From Roseibium aquae (GTDB lineage: Bacteria > Pseudomonadota > Alphaproteobacteria > Rhizobiales > Stappiaceae), in the NCBI RefSeq assembly GCF_008711285.1, contig NZ_VXDC01000010.1, positions 93,716-157,715 on the forward strand: a stretch of DNA of 64,000 nucleotides, given 5' to 3'. Under the pieces are notes generated by a model. That model saw only the letters and a list, made by a program, of their open reading frames with translations. It had not been told where the DNA came from and made no database searches. This document shows positions 8,455-16,967 of the stretch, piece after piece (positions within the stretch are counted from its first letter, which is position 1; every line of letters begins with the position of its first letter). The translations under genes and the position numbers were made by a program.

Positions 8455-9198
8455 ATGGCGCCTCGGATTGCCGGCAGGACGGCGGTGGTGACCGGCGCGG
8501 GCCAGGGGATCGGCCGGGCAGCCGCGCTGGCACTGGCCGCCGCCGGCGCGAATGTTCTGGCCACCAGCCGGACGAGGGCAAAGCTCGACGATCTGCCCGG
8601 CCTGGACGCGCGGATCGAAGTCGCCGCCCTTGACGTCACCGACCAAGCCGCTATCGACCGGCTTCTGGAGCCGGACCAGGTCGTGGATATCCTCGTCAAC
8701 GCGGCGGGTTGGGTGCACACCGGAAGCCTGCTCGAATGCTCGGCCGACGATTGGGCAAAAAGCTTCGACCAGAACGCCACATCAATATACCGGACCGCGC
8801 GGGCAGTGCTTCCCGGCATGCTGGAGCGCGGCCGCGGGGTCATCATCAATGTCGCCTCCGTGGCCTCCAGCGTGACCGGCGTCCCCAATCGGGCGGCCTA
8901 CGGAGCCTCCAAGGCGGCGGTGATCGGCCTGACAAAGTCGATTGCCCGCGACTATATCGACCGCGGCATCCGCTGCATTGCTGTCTGCCCGGGCACCACC
9001 TTGTCGCCCTCCTTGGAGGAGCGGATCGCGGATGCGCCCGACCCGGCGGCGATGCGGGCCGCCTTTGTCGCACGGCAACCCATGGGCCGGCTGGGCCGCC
9101 CCGAGGAAATGGCCGCGCTGATCGTCCATCTTGCCTCGGACGAGGCGGCCTTTACCACCGGCGCCGTCTATGTCGCGGATGGGGGGCAAACGCTGTGA
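8455..9198 (+). CDS. Short-chain dehydrogenase, BDH2-like
   Basis: A 247-residue NAD(P)-dependent oxidoreductase of the classical SDR family. It has the cofactor motif TGAGQGIG, NAAG, a serine in NVASVASSV, and the catalytic YGASK. The stretches AAGWVHTGSLLEC, SVASSVTGVPNR and VCPGT...PSLEERI resemble the BDH2 (cytosolic hydroxybutyrate / 4-oxoproline reductase) branch and bacterial 2-keto-3-deoxy-L-fuconate dehydrogenases. I chose the ATG at 8455 after AAGGA. An open extension upstream covers the promoter region. First gene of a five-gene operon; its stop overlaps the next start (GTGA). Confidence 0.87.
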   Translation: MAPRIAGRTAVVTGAGQGIGRAAALALAAAGANVLATSRTRAKLDDLPGLDARIEVAALDVTDQAAIDRLLEPDQVVDILVNAAGWVHTGSLLECSADDWAKSFDQNATSIYRTARAVLPGMLERGRGVIINVASVASSVTGVPNRAAYGASKAAVIGLTKSIARDYIDRGIRCIAVCPGTTLSPSLEERIADAPDPAAMRAAFVARQPMGRLGRPEEMAALIVHLASDEAAFTTGAVYVADGGQTL

Positions 9199-10283
9199 AC
9201 CTGCCGCCACCCGGGCTCAGTCTGCCGCATGTGCCCGCCGCCGGTCTGGCGGATTTCTCCGTATCCGTTCTGGCTGCGGTCGGTGTTTGCGCCGCGAGCC
9301 GGAAAGCTGCGACCGCCGCGATGCTGCACGGGTCGCGGCTGGGTATCGACAGCCACGGGATCCGGCTGCTGCCGCACTATGTCGAGGCGTTTTCGGGGGG
9401 GCGTCTGAACAAGGCTCCGACCCTGCACCTGACAAACGGTTTCGGCGCGGTCGCGACGCTGGACGCGGGCGACGCCCATGGCGCGCACGCCACCTATGAG
9501 GGGATGGAACACGCGGTCCGGCTCGCGGAGCGGTACGGCATCGGGGCGGTCGCGATCCGCCGCAGCTCCCATTTCGGTCCAGCCGGCGCTTTCGCGGTGA
9601 AGGCGAGCGAGCGGGGATGCATCGGCATCGTCATGGGCAATTCGGACAGTTTTGTCCGGCTCCACGAGGGCGCCGAACGGTTTCACGGGACCAATCCGAT
9701 CGCGATGGCCGCCCCATCTGGCGGTCGCCATCCCTGGCTGCTCGACATGGCCACCAGCGCCGTTCCCTTCAACCGGGTTCAGCTGTATCGCAGTCTTGGG
9801 CGCGATTTGCCCGCCGGGGTGGCATCCGATGAGGCGGGCCGGGACACGAAGGATCCGGATCTGGCGGAGATGCTGGCGCCTCTGGGCGGTGCTTTCGGTT
9901 TCAAGGGAGCGGCCCTTGCCGGGATGGCGGAAATTCTCAGCGCCGGCCTGTCGGGTGCCCGGTTCAGCCCGGAAATTCCGCCCATGGGCGGCCCGGACTA
10001 CACCACGCCGCGCAATCTTGGGGCCTTCGTCCTGGCAATTCGCCCCGATGCCTTTCTGCCCCAAGGCGACTTCGAAGCGGGCATGGCGCGCTATCTGGCG
10101 GCCCTGCGCGCGTCCCGCCCCGCGATCGGCGCAAGCGTGCTTGCACCCGGGGACCGGGAATGGGCGGAGGCCGACAGCCGTGCCGCACGGGGGATCCCGA
10201 TCGACCGGGACACCCAGATCGCCTTTCACGCGCTGTCGCAAACCTACGGAATAGCGCTTCCGGCGGGATTGACCGCCGGCTGA
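9195..10283 (+). CDS. Malate/L-lactate dehydrogenase family (Ldh2) oxidoreductase
   Basis: A 362-residue NAD(P)-dependent dehydrogenase of the Ldh2/MdhC type, unrelated to classical lactate or malate dehydrogenases. The pattern LGIDSHGIRLLPHY carries the conserved DSHG histidine. GAVAIRRSSHFGPAGAFA and FHGTNPIAMAAPSGG are typical of the family. Members oxidise or reduce 2-hydroxy/2-oxo acids (malate, sulfolactate, ureidoglycolate, diketogulonate), so the substrate is open. The start is GTG at 9195, overlapping the SDR stop by four bases. The TRAP genes that follow suggest an imported hydroxy acid as substrate. Confidence 0.87.
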   Translation: MNLPPPGLSLPHVPAAGLADFSVSVLAAVGVCAASRKAATAAMLHGSRLGIDSHGIRLLPHYVEAFSGGRLNKAPTLHLTNGFGAVATLDAGDAHGAHATYEGMEHAVRLAERYGIGAVAIRRSSHFGPAGAFAVKASERGCIGIVMGNSDSFVRLHEGAERFHGTNPIAMAAPSGGRHPWLLDMATSAVPFNRVQLYRSLGRDLPAGVASDEAGRDTKDPDLAEMLAPLGGAFGFKGAALAGMAEILSAGLSGARFSPEIPPMGGPDYTTPRNLGAFVLAIRPDAFLPQGDFEAGMARYLAALRASRPAIGASVLAPGDREWAEADSRAARGIPIDRDTQIAFHALSQTYGIALPAGLTAG

Positions 10284-10336
10284 GCAAACGCAGACCGCGG
10301 GAGGAGGACCCGCGGACCAACGGAGGAGGAAGAAAC

Positions 10337-11326
10337 ATGAGCAAACATAAGAGCGTGATCGCGGCCGTCGCGGCGGTTGTCACCGGCCTGGGGGTGGCCG
10401 CCCCCGCTACCGCGCAGGACTACACATTGCGCTTCAACCATGTTCTGGGGCCGAGCGAACCCTATCATCAAGGCTTCACCCAATGGGCGGAGCGGGTCGC
10501 CGAGCGCTCCGATGGCCGGCTGAAAATCGACGTGTTCCACAGCGCCCAACTTGGTGTCGAGGAAGACATCATCGAGCAAATGCGCCAAGGCGCCAATGTC
10601 GGCCAGAACACCGACGCGGCCCGACTGGGCAACTATGTGCCCAGCATCGCTGTCGTGAACGGACCTTATTTCGCCGAAAGCCTTGAGGACGTCGCCAAGC
10701 TCGCGGACACGCCCAGCATGCAGGCCTGGCAGGAGGAACTCGCGAAGGACCACGGCCTGAAGGTGGTCTGTTTCGACTGGGTCCAGGGGTACCGGCACTT
10801 CTTCACCAATACCCCGATCACCGCGCCGGACGACCTGGACGGCCTGCGTATTCGCACCCCGCCGGCGCCCATCTGGCAGGAATCGATCAGCGCGCTCGGG
10901 GCGGCCCCCACGGCCATGGCCTTCGGCGACATGTATCCAGGTCTTCAGCAGCGCGCCATTGACGGGGTGGAACTGGTCTACAACAACATTCCCGCCGGGC
11001 GCTTCTATGAGGTCCTGTCGCATGTTTCGGAAACCGGACACATCATGCTGGTGAACTTCCAGGTGGTGTCAAACGCCTGGTTCGAGGGCCTCCCCGAGGA
11101 CCTGCAGGCAATCCTTGTCGAGGAATGCAAGACCGCCGGCCAGGAAACCTCGGCCGCGATCCTGGAGTCCGAACAAAAGGTGAAGGCGGATCTCGTGGCC
11201 AAGGGAATGACCGTGGTCGAGGGGGTCGACATGGCCGCCTTCCGGGCCGCGGGTGAAAATGCCTACGAGGCCTTGAACCTCGGCGATGCCCGCCGTCAGG
11301 TTCTTTCGGAGATGGGCAAGGAATAG
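10337..11326 (+). CDS. dctP: TRAP transporter solute-binding protein, DctP family
   Basis: A 329-residue periplasmic receptor of a tripartite ATP-independent transporter. The signal peptide ends at ATAQD. The body shows LRFNHVLGPSEPYHQGF, then LDGLRIRTPPAPIWQESI, which carries the conserved arginine that usually binds the ligand carboxylate, and PGLQQRAIDGVELVYNN. The ATG at 10337 follows a strong GGAGGAGGAAG site. It delivers ligand, most likely an organic acid, to the DctQM membrane unit encoded next. Confidence 0.9.
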   Translation: MSKHKSVIAAVAAVVTGLGVAAPATAQDYTLRFNHVLGPSEPYHQGFTQWAERVAERSDGRLKIDVFHSAQLGVEEDIIEQMRQGANVGQNTDAARLGNYVPSIAVVNGPYFAESLEDVAKLADTPSMQAWQEELAKDHGLKVVCFDWVQGYRHFFTNTPITAPDDLDGLRIRTPPAPIWQESISALGAAPTAMAFGDMYPGLQQRAIDGVELVYNNIPAGRFYEVLSHVSETGHIMLVNFQVVSNAWFEGLPEDLQAILVEECKTAGQETSAAILESEQKVKADLVAKGMTVVEGVDMAAFRAAGENAYEALNLGDARRQVLSEMGKE

Positions 11327-11344
11327 GGACGGGAATACCATCCG

Positions 11345-11839
11345 ATGCGACAACTGCACCAATGGCTCGGCCGTCTTGAGGCGGTTGTCGCCGGAAGCTT
11401 TCTCCTGACCATGGTTGTCCTGATCTTCATCGGCGGTATCGCGCGGCTATTGCGCGTGCCGCAGAACTGGACGATCGACATCGCAACCTGCCTGTTCGCA
11501 TGGGCCTGTTTTCTCGCCGCCGACATCGCCTGGCGGCGGGATGCCCTGATGTCCATCGATCTTCTCACAGCGCGCCTTTCCCCGGCCTTGCGGCGCGGAT
11601 TGGCGACCGTCAACCTGTGTCTGATCGCCGGGTTTCTGGCCTACGTGATCTGGGCCGGCATCCGCCTGTCCTGGGTGAGCCGGGCGAGATCGTTTCAGGG
11701 CATCCCGGAAATCAGCTATGCGTTGGTGACCATGAGCCTGCCGGCAGGCGCCGCGCTCCTGCTGATGACCACCGGTTTCAAGCTTTACGATCTGTGGAGC
11801 CGGGACAACCGGCCAGGTCCCGGCGGAAAGGTGGCGTGA
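11345..11839 (+). CDS. dctQ: TRAP transporter small permease, DctQ family
   Basis: A 164-residue membrane protein with four predicted helices (residues about 15-35, 47-65, 87-107 and 128-148), the usual size and layout of DctQ. It forms the membrane unit with DctM. It starts 18 bases after dctP and ends four bases before dctM. Confidence 0.87.
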   Translation: MRQLHQWLGRLEAVVAGSFLLTMVVLIFIGGIARLLRVPQNWTIDIATCLFAWACFLAADIAWRRDALMSIDLLTARLSPALRRGLATVNLCLIAGFLAYVIWAGIRLSWVSRARSFQGIPEISYALVTMSLPAGAALLLMTTGFKLYDLWSRDNRPGPGGKVA

Positions 11840-11843
11840 GCGC

Positions 11844-13127
11844 ATGCTGATCGTGGCCTTGACCTTTGTCTTCCTTCTCGTGATCGGCATGCCGGTTGCT
11901 TTCGCCATCGCCATTTCCGGCGCCACCTATTTCCTGCAGCATCCGGAACTGCCGCTCACCATCCCGGTGCAGGTCACCGTGTCCCAGACCCAGAATTTCG
12001 CGCTGCTGGCCGTGCCCCTGTTCATCATCGCCGGCAATTTCCTCAATCATTCCGGGATCACCGAGCGGCTCCTGACCTTGGCATCGGTGCTGACCGGCCG
12101 GTTGCGCGGAGGGCTTGCCCAAGTGTCCCTCACCCTGTCGGCGCTGATGGGGGGTGTTTCGGGCTCGGCGATCGCCGATGCGGCCATGCAGTCCCGAATG
12201 ATCGGCGAGGCCATGGTCAACCGCGGCATGTCGCGCGGGTTCGTCGCCGGTGTCCTGTCCTTCGGCTCCATCTTGACGCCATTGATCCCGCCAGGCATCG
12301 GCATGATCCTTTATGGCACCATCGGCCAGGTCTCGATCGGCCGCCTGTTCGCGGCAGGGATCGTTCCGGCGCTGCTGTTGTGGCTCGCTCTTGCCGTCAC
12401 GGTTTCCCTGACCGCCCGGCGCAGGGGCTACCCGGCCGAAAGGGACACCCGTCCAACCGCGCGCGAGTTCACCCAGGCCCTGCGCGGCGGGATCTTCGCC
12501 CTGCTCTTCCCGGTGATTTTGCTGCTGGGCCTGCGCATGGGCGTGTTCACCCCCTCGGAGATCGGCGCCTTTGCCGTGATCTATGCCATCTTCGTCGGCA
12601 TCGCGATCCACCGCAAACTGAACCGCGCCTCATTCATCGAGGCGGTGGAAGGCAGTCTTGCCGATGTCGGAGCAATTATGTTCCTGATCGCCCTGTCCGC
12701 CATCTTCACCTATGGCATCGTGCTGGACCGGGTGCCCGAGGTGGTGTCACGGTGGATCCTCTCGCTGACCGACAATCTCCATCTGGTCATGGTTCTGGTG
12801 GTTCTGATCGTGATCGCGGCCGGCCTTCTCGTCGATGCCACCGTTCTGATCATCATGCTGACCCCGATCTTTCTGCCGCTCGCCCGGCAACTCGGCGCGG
12901 ACCCGGTGCATTTCGGCATCGTCTTCATCGTTGCCGCGACGATCGGCAACTTCACCCCGCCTGTGGGCGCGGCCATGTATGCGGTGTGCTCAATCATCAA
13001 GGTCGGGGTCGGCAGCTACAGCCGGGAATCGCTTCCCTTCATTCTCGCCGTGACCCTGGTGGCCCTGGTCCTGGTTTTCGTGCCGGGGGTGGTGCTGTTC
13101 TTGCCGGAAGCGCTCTTCGCGCGCTGA
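11844..13127 (+). CDS. dctM: TRAP transporter large permease, DctM family
   Basis: A 427-residue polytopic protein that carries ion-coupled solute movement. It has the usual 12 or so hydrophobic segments and the family stretches LLAVPLFIIAGNFL, GGVSGSAIADAAMQSRMI, GILTPLIPPG-like (SILTPLIPPGIGMILYG) and NFTPPVGAAMYAVC. Length matches the family. Last gene of the SDR-Ldh2-dctPQM operon. Confidence 0.92.
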   Translation: MLIVALTFVFLLVIGMPVAFAIAISGATYFLQHPELPLTIPVQVTVSQTQNFALLAVPLFIIAGNFLNHSGITERLLTLASVLTGRLRGGLAQVSLTLSALMGGVSGSAIADAAMQSRMIGEAMVNRGMSRGFVAGVLSFGSILTPLIPPGIGMILYGTIGQVSIGRLFAAGIVPALLLWLALAVTVSLTARRRGYPAERDTRPTAREFTQALRGGIFALLFPVILLLGLRMGVFTPSEIGAFAVIYAIFVGIAIHRKLNRASFIEAVEGSLADVGAIMFLIALSAIFTYGIVLDRVPEVVSRWILSLTDNLHLVMVLVVLIVIAAGLLVDATVLIIMLTPIFLPLARQLGADPVHFGIVFIVAATIGNFTPPVGAAMYAVCSIIKVGVGSYSRESLPFILAVTLVALVLVFVPGVVLFLPEALFAR

Positions 13128-13477
13128 CAACGCGCCTCCTGGCCCCTAGCCGGGGAATCCGTTGGATTGTCACGGATTAAGGCGTCCGTGCGTGAGCCAG
13201 TGCAATCTGTGTCCACCGTGACCGGCGGCGAGCCGCCGCAGAGCGACGCCGAACGGGGCGGGCGCGAGGATGGCGCGAAGGGTCGCCACGATTTCGCCGC
13301 CCCGGCCGAGACAATCTTGTGCGCGCTTTTTCTGGCGGCGAAATGGACGATCTGGAAGGCATGGTTGTGATGCCATAAAGCCGCTTCACAAGCAGGCTGT
13401 GCAGCTCGGCGAGCGCCAGGGTGGCAAGGGTCAGTGCGGCGCGCGTGCGGATCAAAAGCGGCTGCGTGAGGCGGCCC
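13128..13477. other. Intergenic stretch without a supported gene
   Basis: Between dctM and the Spy-like gene the frames are open on both strands, but they are arginine-rich and I recognise no family. A minus-strand stretch (near 13375-13450) reads TLATLALAELHSLLVKRLYG, which could be a degraded hydrophobic remnant. No clear terminator beyond a weak CCCC/GGGG stem near 13145. Confidence 0.4.
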
Positions 13478-14059
13478 TCATTCGCAGTTGTTGTGGCGGC
13501 GCCACATCGCCGGATTGTGGCCTTCGGGCACAGTCGTGCACGGATCGGCCGCACCGTAGCCCCGCAGGTCGTTGTAGCGCGCGATCTGGTCCGCCGTCAG
13601 CAGTGGAGGCGTTTCAAGGTGACGCGAGAGATGGATGAAGCGCAGTTCCGCCCGAGCGTCAGCGGCGGTGTCGATCAGGGTCCGCAACCGCTCGGGCGTC
13701 AGATCGCCTGTGCGGAAGGCTGCTTCGATGGCCGCCTCTGCCGCGATGAGGCGTTCGCCCGCCGCCTGCGCCTCGGTCTGCATGGCGGCAAAGATCGCTT
13801 CGATGGCGGTGCCCTGCCCGGGCGACAGGCCGATCCGGTCTTTCAGTTCCAGAAGATGCGCCGGCCCCGGCACACCGTTGAGTTCCGCCGCAAGCGCAAG
13901 GCCCCAGCCACGCCCTGCCCGTAAATCCTCGATATCCCCTGGCGACAGGCTCTTGATCTCACGGCCTTCCATCCCGGCATAGGGGGAATGGCGCTGATGC
14001 TGGGCAACCGCACCGAGGGGCATGGCCACTACGAGACACACGAGCGCGAGACGGATCAT
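13478..14059 (-). CDS. Periplasmic Spy/CpxP/ZraP-like protein (LTXXQ type)
   Basis: A 193-residue exported protein. The signal peptide MIRLALVCLVVAMPLGAVA is followed by an HQ-rich start and a mostly helical body. The segments LSPGDIEDLRAG, IGLSPGQGTAIEAI and LTADQIARYNDLRGYG resemble the repeated LTxxQ motifs of Spy/CpxP-type chaperones and metal-response proteins. I chose the ATG at 14059 after GGAG; the open extension to 14113 is polar. It diverges from the Crp-like gene with the starts about 70 bases apart, so that regulator may control it. Confidence 0.65.
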   Translation of the reverse strand: MIRLALVCLVVAMPLGAVAQHQRHSPYAGMEGREIKSLSPGDIEDLRAGRGWGLALAAELNGVPGPAHLLELKDRIGLSPGQGTAIEAIFAAMQTEAQAAGERLIAAEAAIEAAFRTGDLTPERLRTLIDTAADARAELRFIHLSRHLETPPLLTADQIARYNDLRGYGAADPCTTVPEGHNPAMWRRHNNCE

Positions 14060-14125
14060 CCAGAAACTCCAGTAGTTTTCTTTCCTCTCTCGCATCTGGT
14101 GGCGGCGATGCATATGATGGGGATC

Positions 14126-14662
14126 ATGTCCGACCTGTTCGAGCCTTTTTTTGTCGATGCGGCCGCGCGCGAATTCGCCGCTGGAGATCTGCTGTTCCGC
14201 GCCGGTGATCCGGTGGTGTCAATGATCCTGCTCCGAGCCGGAAGTGCCAATCTGGTCCGCCATACGAGGCATGGGCTGAGGATGATCCTGCAGCGCGCCG
14301 GGCCTGGGCGGATCCTGGCAGAGGCGTCCGCTTGGTCGGACGCCTATCATTGCGATGCGGTGGCGGCGGAGCCGTGCGTGGCGGCGCTCCTGCCGCGCCA
14401 CGTATTCGTGGCGCGTCTGAGGTCCGACCCCGACCTTGCAGAGCTCTGGGCGAGGAACTTGGCGCGCAGCGTGCAGGCGGCGCGCCTGCGCGCCGAAATC
14501 CGGTCGTTGCCGAAGGTTGCGGAGCGTCTCGACGCCTGGCTTGCCGAAGGCCACAGCCTGCCGGACAAGGGCCGCTGGCAGGAGGTGGCCGCCGAACTGG
14601 GCGTCACCCGGGAGGCGCTCTATCGCGAATTGTCGCGTCGGCGCTCGGAGAAACCTGCATGA
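14126..14662 (+). CDS. Small Crp/Fnr-type transcription regulator
   Basis: About 178 residues: an N-terminal cyclic-nucleotide-binding-like beta roll ([20 protein letters not shown], then [24 protein letters not shown]) and a compact C-terminal helix-turn-helix ([21 protein letters not shown]). No FNR-type cysteine cluster is seen. It is shorter than typical Crp (210 or more). In-frame ATGs at 14108 and 14126 are both possible; the latter follows GGGG. The stop overlaps the YnfA start (ATGA). Confidence 0.75.
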   Translation: MSDLFEPFFVDAAAREFAAGDLLFRAGDPVVSMILLRAGSANLVRHTRHGLRMILQRAGPGRILAEASAWSDAYHCDAVAAEPCVAALLPRHVFVARLRSDPDLAELWARNLARSVQAARLRAEIRSLPKVAERLDAWLAEGHSLPDKGRWQEVAAELGVTREALYRELSRRRSEKPA

Positions 14663-14979
14663 CCTTCATCTGGTTCTGGATCGCGGCGCTCGCGGAAATC
14701 GCGGGATGCTTCGCCTTCTGGGCCTGGGCCCGGCTGGACAAGTCGGCGCTCTGGTTGATTCCGGGCATTGCAAGTCTCGCGCTCTTCGCGTTCGTCTTGA
14801 CGCGCGCGGACAGCGCGCTGGCGGGGCGTGCCTATGCCGCCTATGGCGGCGTCTACATCGCGAGCTCGATGCTGTGGATGTGGCTGATCGAGGGGCACCG
14901 GCCCGACCGCTGGGACACCATTGGCCTCGCCCTCTGCCTCATCGGCAGCGCGGTGATCCTCCTGCCGCAGCGCGGCTGA
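14659..14979 (+). CDS. ynfA: YnfA/UPF0060 family small membrane protein
   Basis: A 106-residue protein with four membrane helices, matching the YnfA family in length and in the stretches [35 protein letters not shown] and [18 protein letters not shown]. YnfA proteins are related to small multidrug-resistance exporters. Translation is coupled to the Crp-like gene by an ATGA overlap, so the regulator and exporter form one unit. Confidence 0.92.
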   Translation: MTFIWFWIAALAEIAGCFAFWAWARLDKSALWLIPGIASLALFAFVLTRADSALAGRAYAAYGGVYIASSMLWMWLIEGHRPDRWDTIGLALCLIGSAVILLPQRG

Positions 14980-15133
14980 AGGGTGCACCCGCCGCGCGGG
15001 AAGCGTCCGGAGCTGAAGCCCCTCGGCATGGCCCACGCGTTGTTCAGGCCGGCCTGCATGCCGCCGGAGGCGTATCGCAGACCGGCGGTGTCCACTGTTC
15101 GGACCCTGGCTCAGGAGAAAAGACCGGAGGTCT

Positions 15134-16957
15134 TCAGGCCAGCACTTTTGTGTCCCGATCCAGAAAGCTTCTCCAGCCGCCAAAGACACTGATATCTTCG
15201 CCATGTCGTTTGCCGCTTGCCTCGCAAAGGAAGCCCTTCACCTGTGATCCGTCCTCGATCTCGACGGTACCGATCACGAGCGGCGCGGGGATACCGGCGA
15301 TAAAATCGCCCACAGCGTCCTTCGGGATCGCCCAGACTTCCAGTGCGATGGAAGTGCCGTGTTCATCGTCGCACCGGCACAGGCCAGGACGGGCGGGAGG
15401 TCCCCCTGGCAAGGCAAAAAGAGCGTAGCAGGGAGCCGTCCGTGTGGCCCTCAAGAACCGCGCGCCGCGTGATGTCAGTTCATGGTTGAGCGGCAATCCG
15501 GACATGTGGGCTCCACAGACAGCAAGCGCCATCTCGCTTGCGGACACGGGCCAGGGCGCTGGGTCGGGCAGATCAGGGGTTATCATCCCCGTCGCCCCAA
15601 GCATCGGGCAGCGGGCCTGGGTTAGGCGCTGGCCCTGCGCGGCAATCACGCCATCCGCGCCCGCTGGCGCGATAAAGGTGACGCTGCCAGGGCGTCCGTC
15701 CCGGCGGCGGCCGGTTGGCACCGCCAAGGCGCAAAGGTCCAGCAGGTTGACGAAATTTGTGTAGGTCCCGAGGTTGGAATTGGGGGTGATCGGATCTTCA
15801 TCAAGCTCGGCGCGTGTTGCGAAGGTCGGGATCGTCGGGACACACAGCATATCCGTAGCGTGGAGGATTGGCGCGCAGGCGCGGCGCAAATCGGCCAGCC
15901 GGTACAGGCCTTTGAAGGCATCCACCGCGCTCTGAGTCTCGGCTTTTGCGATGATGGCACGGGTCACGGGATGAATGGAGTCCGGCTCGGTCATCATCAG
16001 ATCTTCGATGGCTGCATAGCGCTCGGCGATCCATGCGCCGTCATAGAGCATCCGTGCAACGTCATAAAAGGGCGAGAAGTCGACCCGGTCGATCCGGGCA
16101 CCGCCCTCGGCCAGCGTCGTCAGGGTCGCCTCGAAATCCGCCGCCTGCGCATCGTCGCCAAAGAAAATCAGGCTGGCGGCATCCGGCGCGGTGATGCGCG
16201 GCGCGGGTGCCGGGACCGGCATCGCGGCGGCCGGCATGGGGCGGGAATAGGCATCGGCCGGATCAAAGGCAGTGGCGGTACGCAACACGTCAAAAGCGTC
16301 CGCGACGGTGAGCGCGAAGATCGAGATCGTGTCAAGTGTCCGGCAGGCGGGCACCACACCGCTGGCCGACAGCGCGCCGAGGCTCGGCTTCAGCCCGACG
16401 ATCCCGTTCAGCGCAGCGGGCACCCGACCGGACCCCGCGGTATCGGTGCCGAGCGCAAAGGGCACAATGCCGTGCGCCACCACAACGGCCGACCCCGAGG
16501 ACGATCCGCCCGGCACGATCTCCGCGTCCAGTGCATTGCGCGGGACGCCGTAGGGGGACCGCACGCCAACAAGACCCGTGGCGAACTGGTCGAGATTCGT
16601 CTTGCCGATGGGAATGGCACCGGCGGCGCGCAAACGGGCCACGACAAAGGCATCCTCGGCCGCGGTATAGGCATAGTTCGGGCACGCGGCGGTCGTGGGC
16701 ATGCCGGCCACGTCGATATTGTCCTTGACCGCAAAAGGCATCCCCCAAAGCGGACGGGCCGGATCATACGGCCCGAGGGCAGCAGCCTGCGCTGACAGCT
16801 GTTCGGAGCTGGCAAGGTGGATGAAAATCGCCGGATCATCCACGGCTGCCAATCGGGCGAGAGCTTCGATCATGACCTCCGCGGGCGCCACGCCCGCCGC
16901 GTAGGCATCGCGCAGTGCGTCGAGGGTGAAGGGTAGATCGCTGAGTGGTGGTATCAT
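15134..16957 (-). CDS. atzF: Allophanate hydrolase
   Basis: A 607-residue amidase-signature enzyme that splits allophanate into ammonia and carbon dioxide. The catalytic triad is visible as Lys78 (FAVKDNIDVAG), the serines of GGSSSGSA (about 152-154) and Ser176 in GTDTAGSGR. A separate C-terminal domain from about residue 480 (GAHMSGLPLNHEL, IGTVEIEDGSQVKGFLCEA, GGWRSFLD) is diagnostic of allophanate hydrolase rather than a generic amidase. Full length. It is the last gene of the ABC-importer operon, 10 bases after the ATPase gene. No urea carboxylase or biuret/cyanurate hydrolase is present in the window. Confidence 0.9.
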   Translation of the reverse strand: MIPPLSDLPFTLDALRDAYAAGVAPAEVMIEALARLAAVDDPAIFIHLASSEQLSAQAAALGPYDPARPLWGMPFAVKDNIDVAGMPTTAACPNYAYTAAEDAFVVARLRAAGAIPIGKTNLDQFATGLVGVRSPYGVPRNALDAEIVPGGSSSGSAVVVAHGIVPFALGTDTAGSGRVPAALNGIVGLKPSLGALSASGVVPACRTLDTISIFALTVADAFDVLRTATAFDPADAYSRPMPAAAMPVPAPAPRITAPDAASLIFFGDDAQAADFEATLTTLAEGGARIDRVDFSPFYDVARMLYDGAWIAERYAAIEDLMMTEPDSIHPVTRAIIAKAETQSAVDAFKGLYRLADLRRACAPILHATDMLCVPTIPTFATRAELDEDPITPNSNLGTYTNFVNLLDLCALAVPTGRRRDGRPGSVTFIAPAGADGVIAAQGQRLTQARCPMLGATGMITPDLPDPAPWPVSASEMALAVCGAHMSGLPLNHELTSRGARFLRATRTAPCYALFALPGGPPARPGLCRCDDEHGTSIALEVWAIPKDAVGDFIAGIPAPLVIGTVEIEDGSQVKGFLCEASGKRHGEDISVFGGWRSFLDRDTKVLA

Positions 16958-16967
16958 GGGTCGTCTC

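Noticed and set aside
13177..13554. A 125-codon minus-strand frame between dctM and the Spy-like gene
   Set aside because: Arginine-rich, no homology, no good ribosome site, and it overlaps the end of the Spy-like gene.
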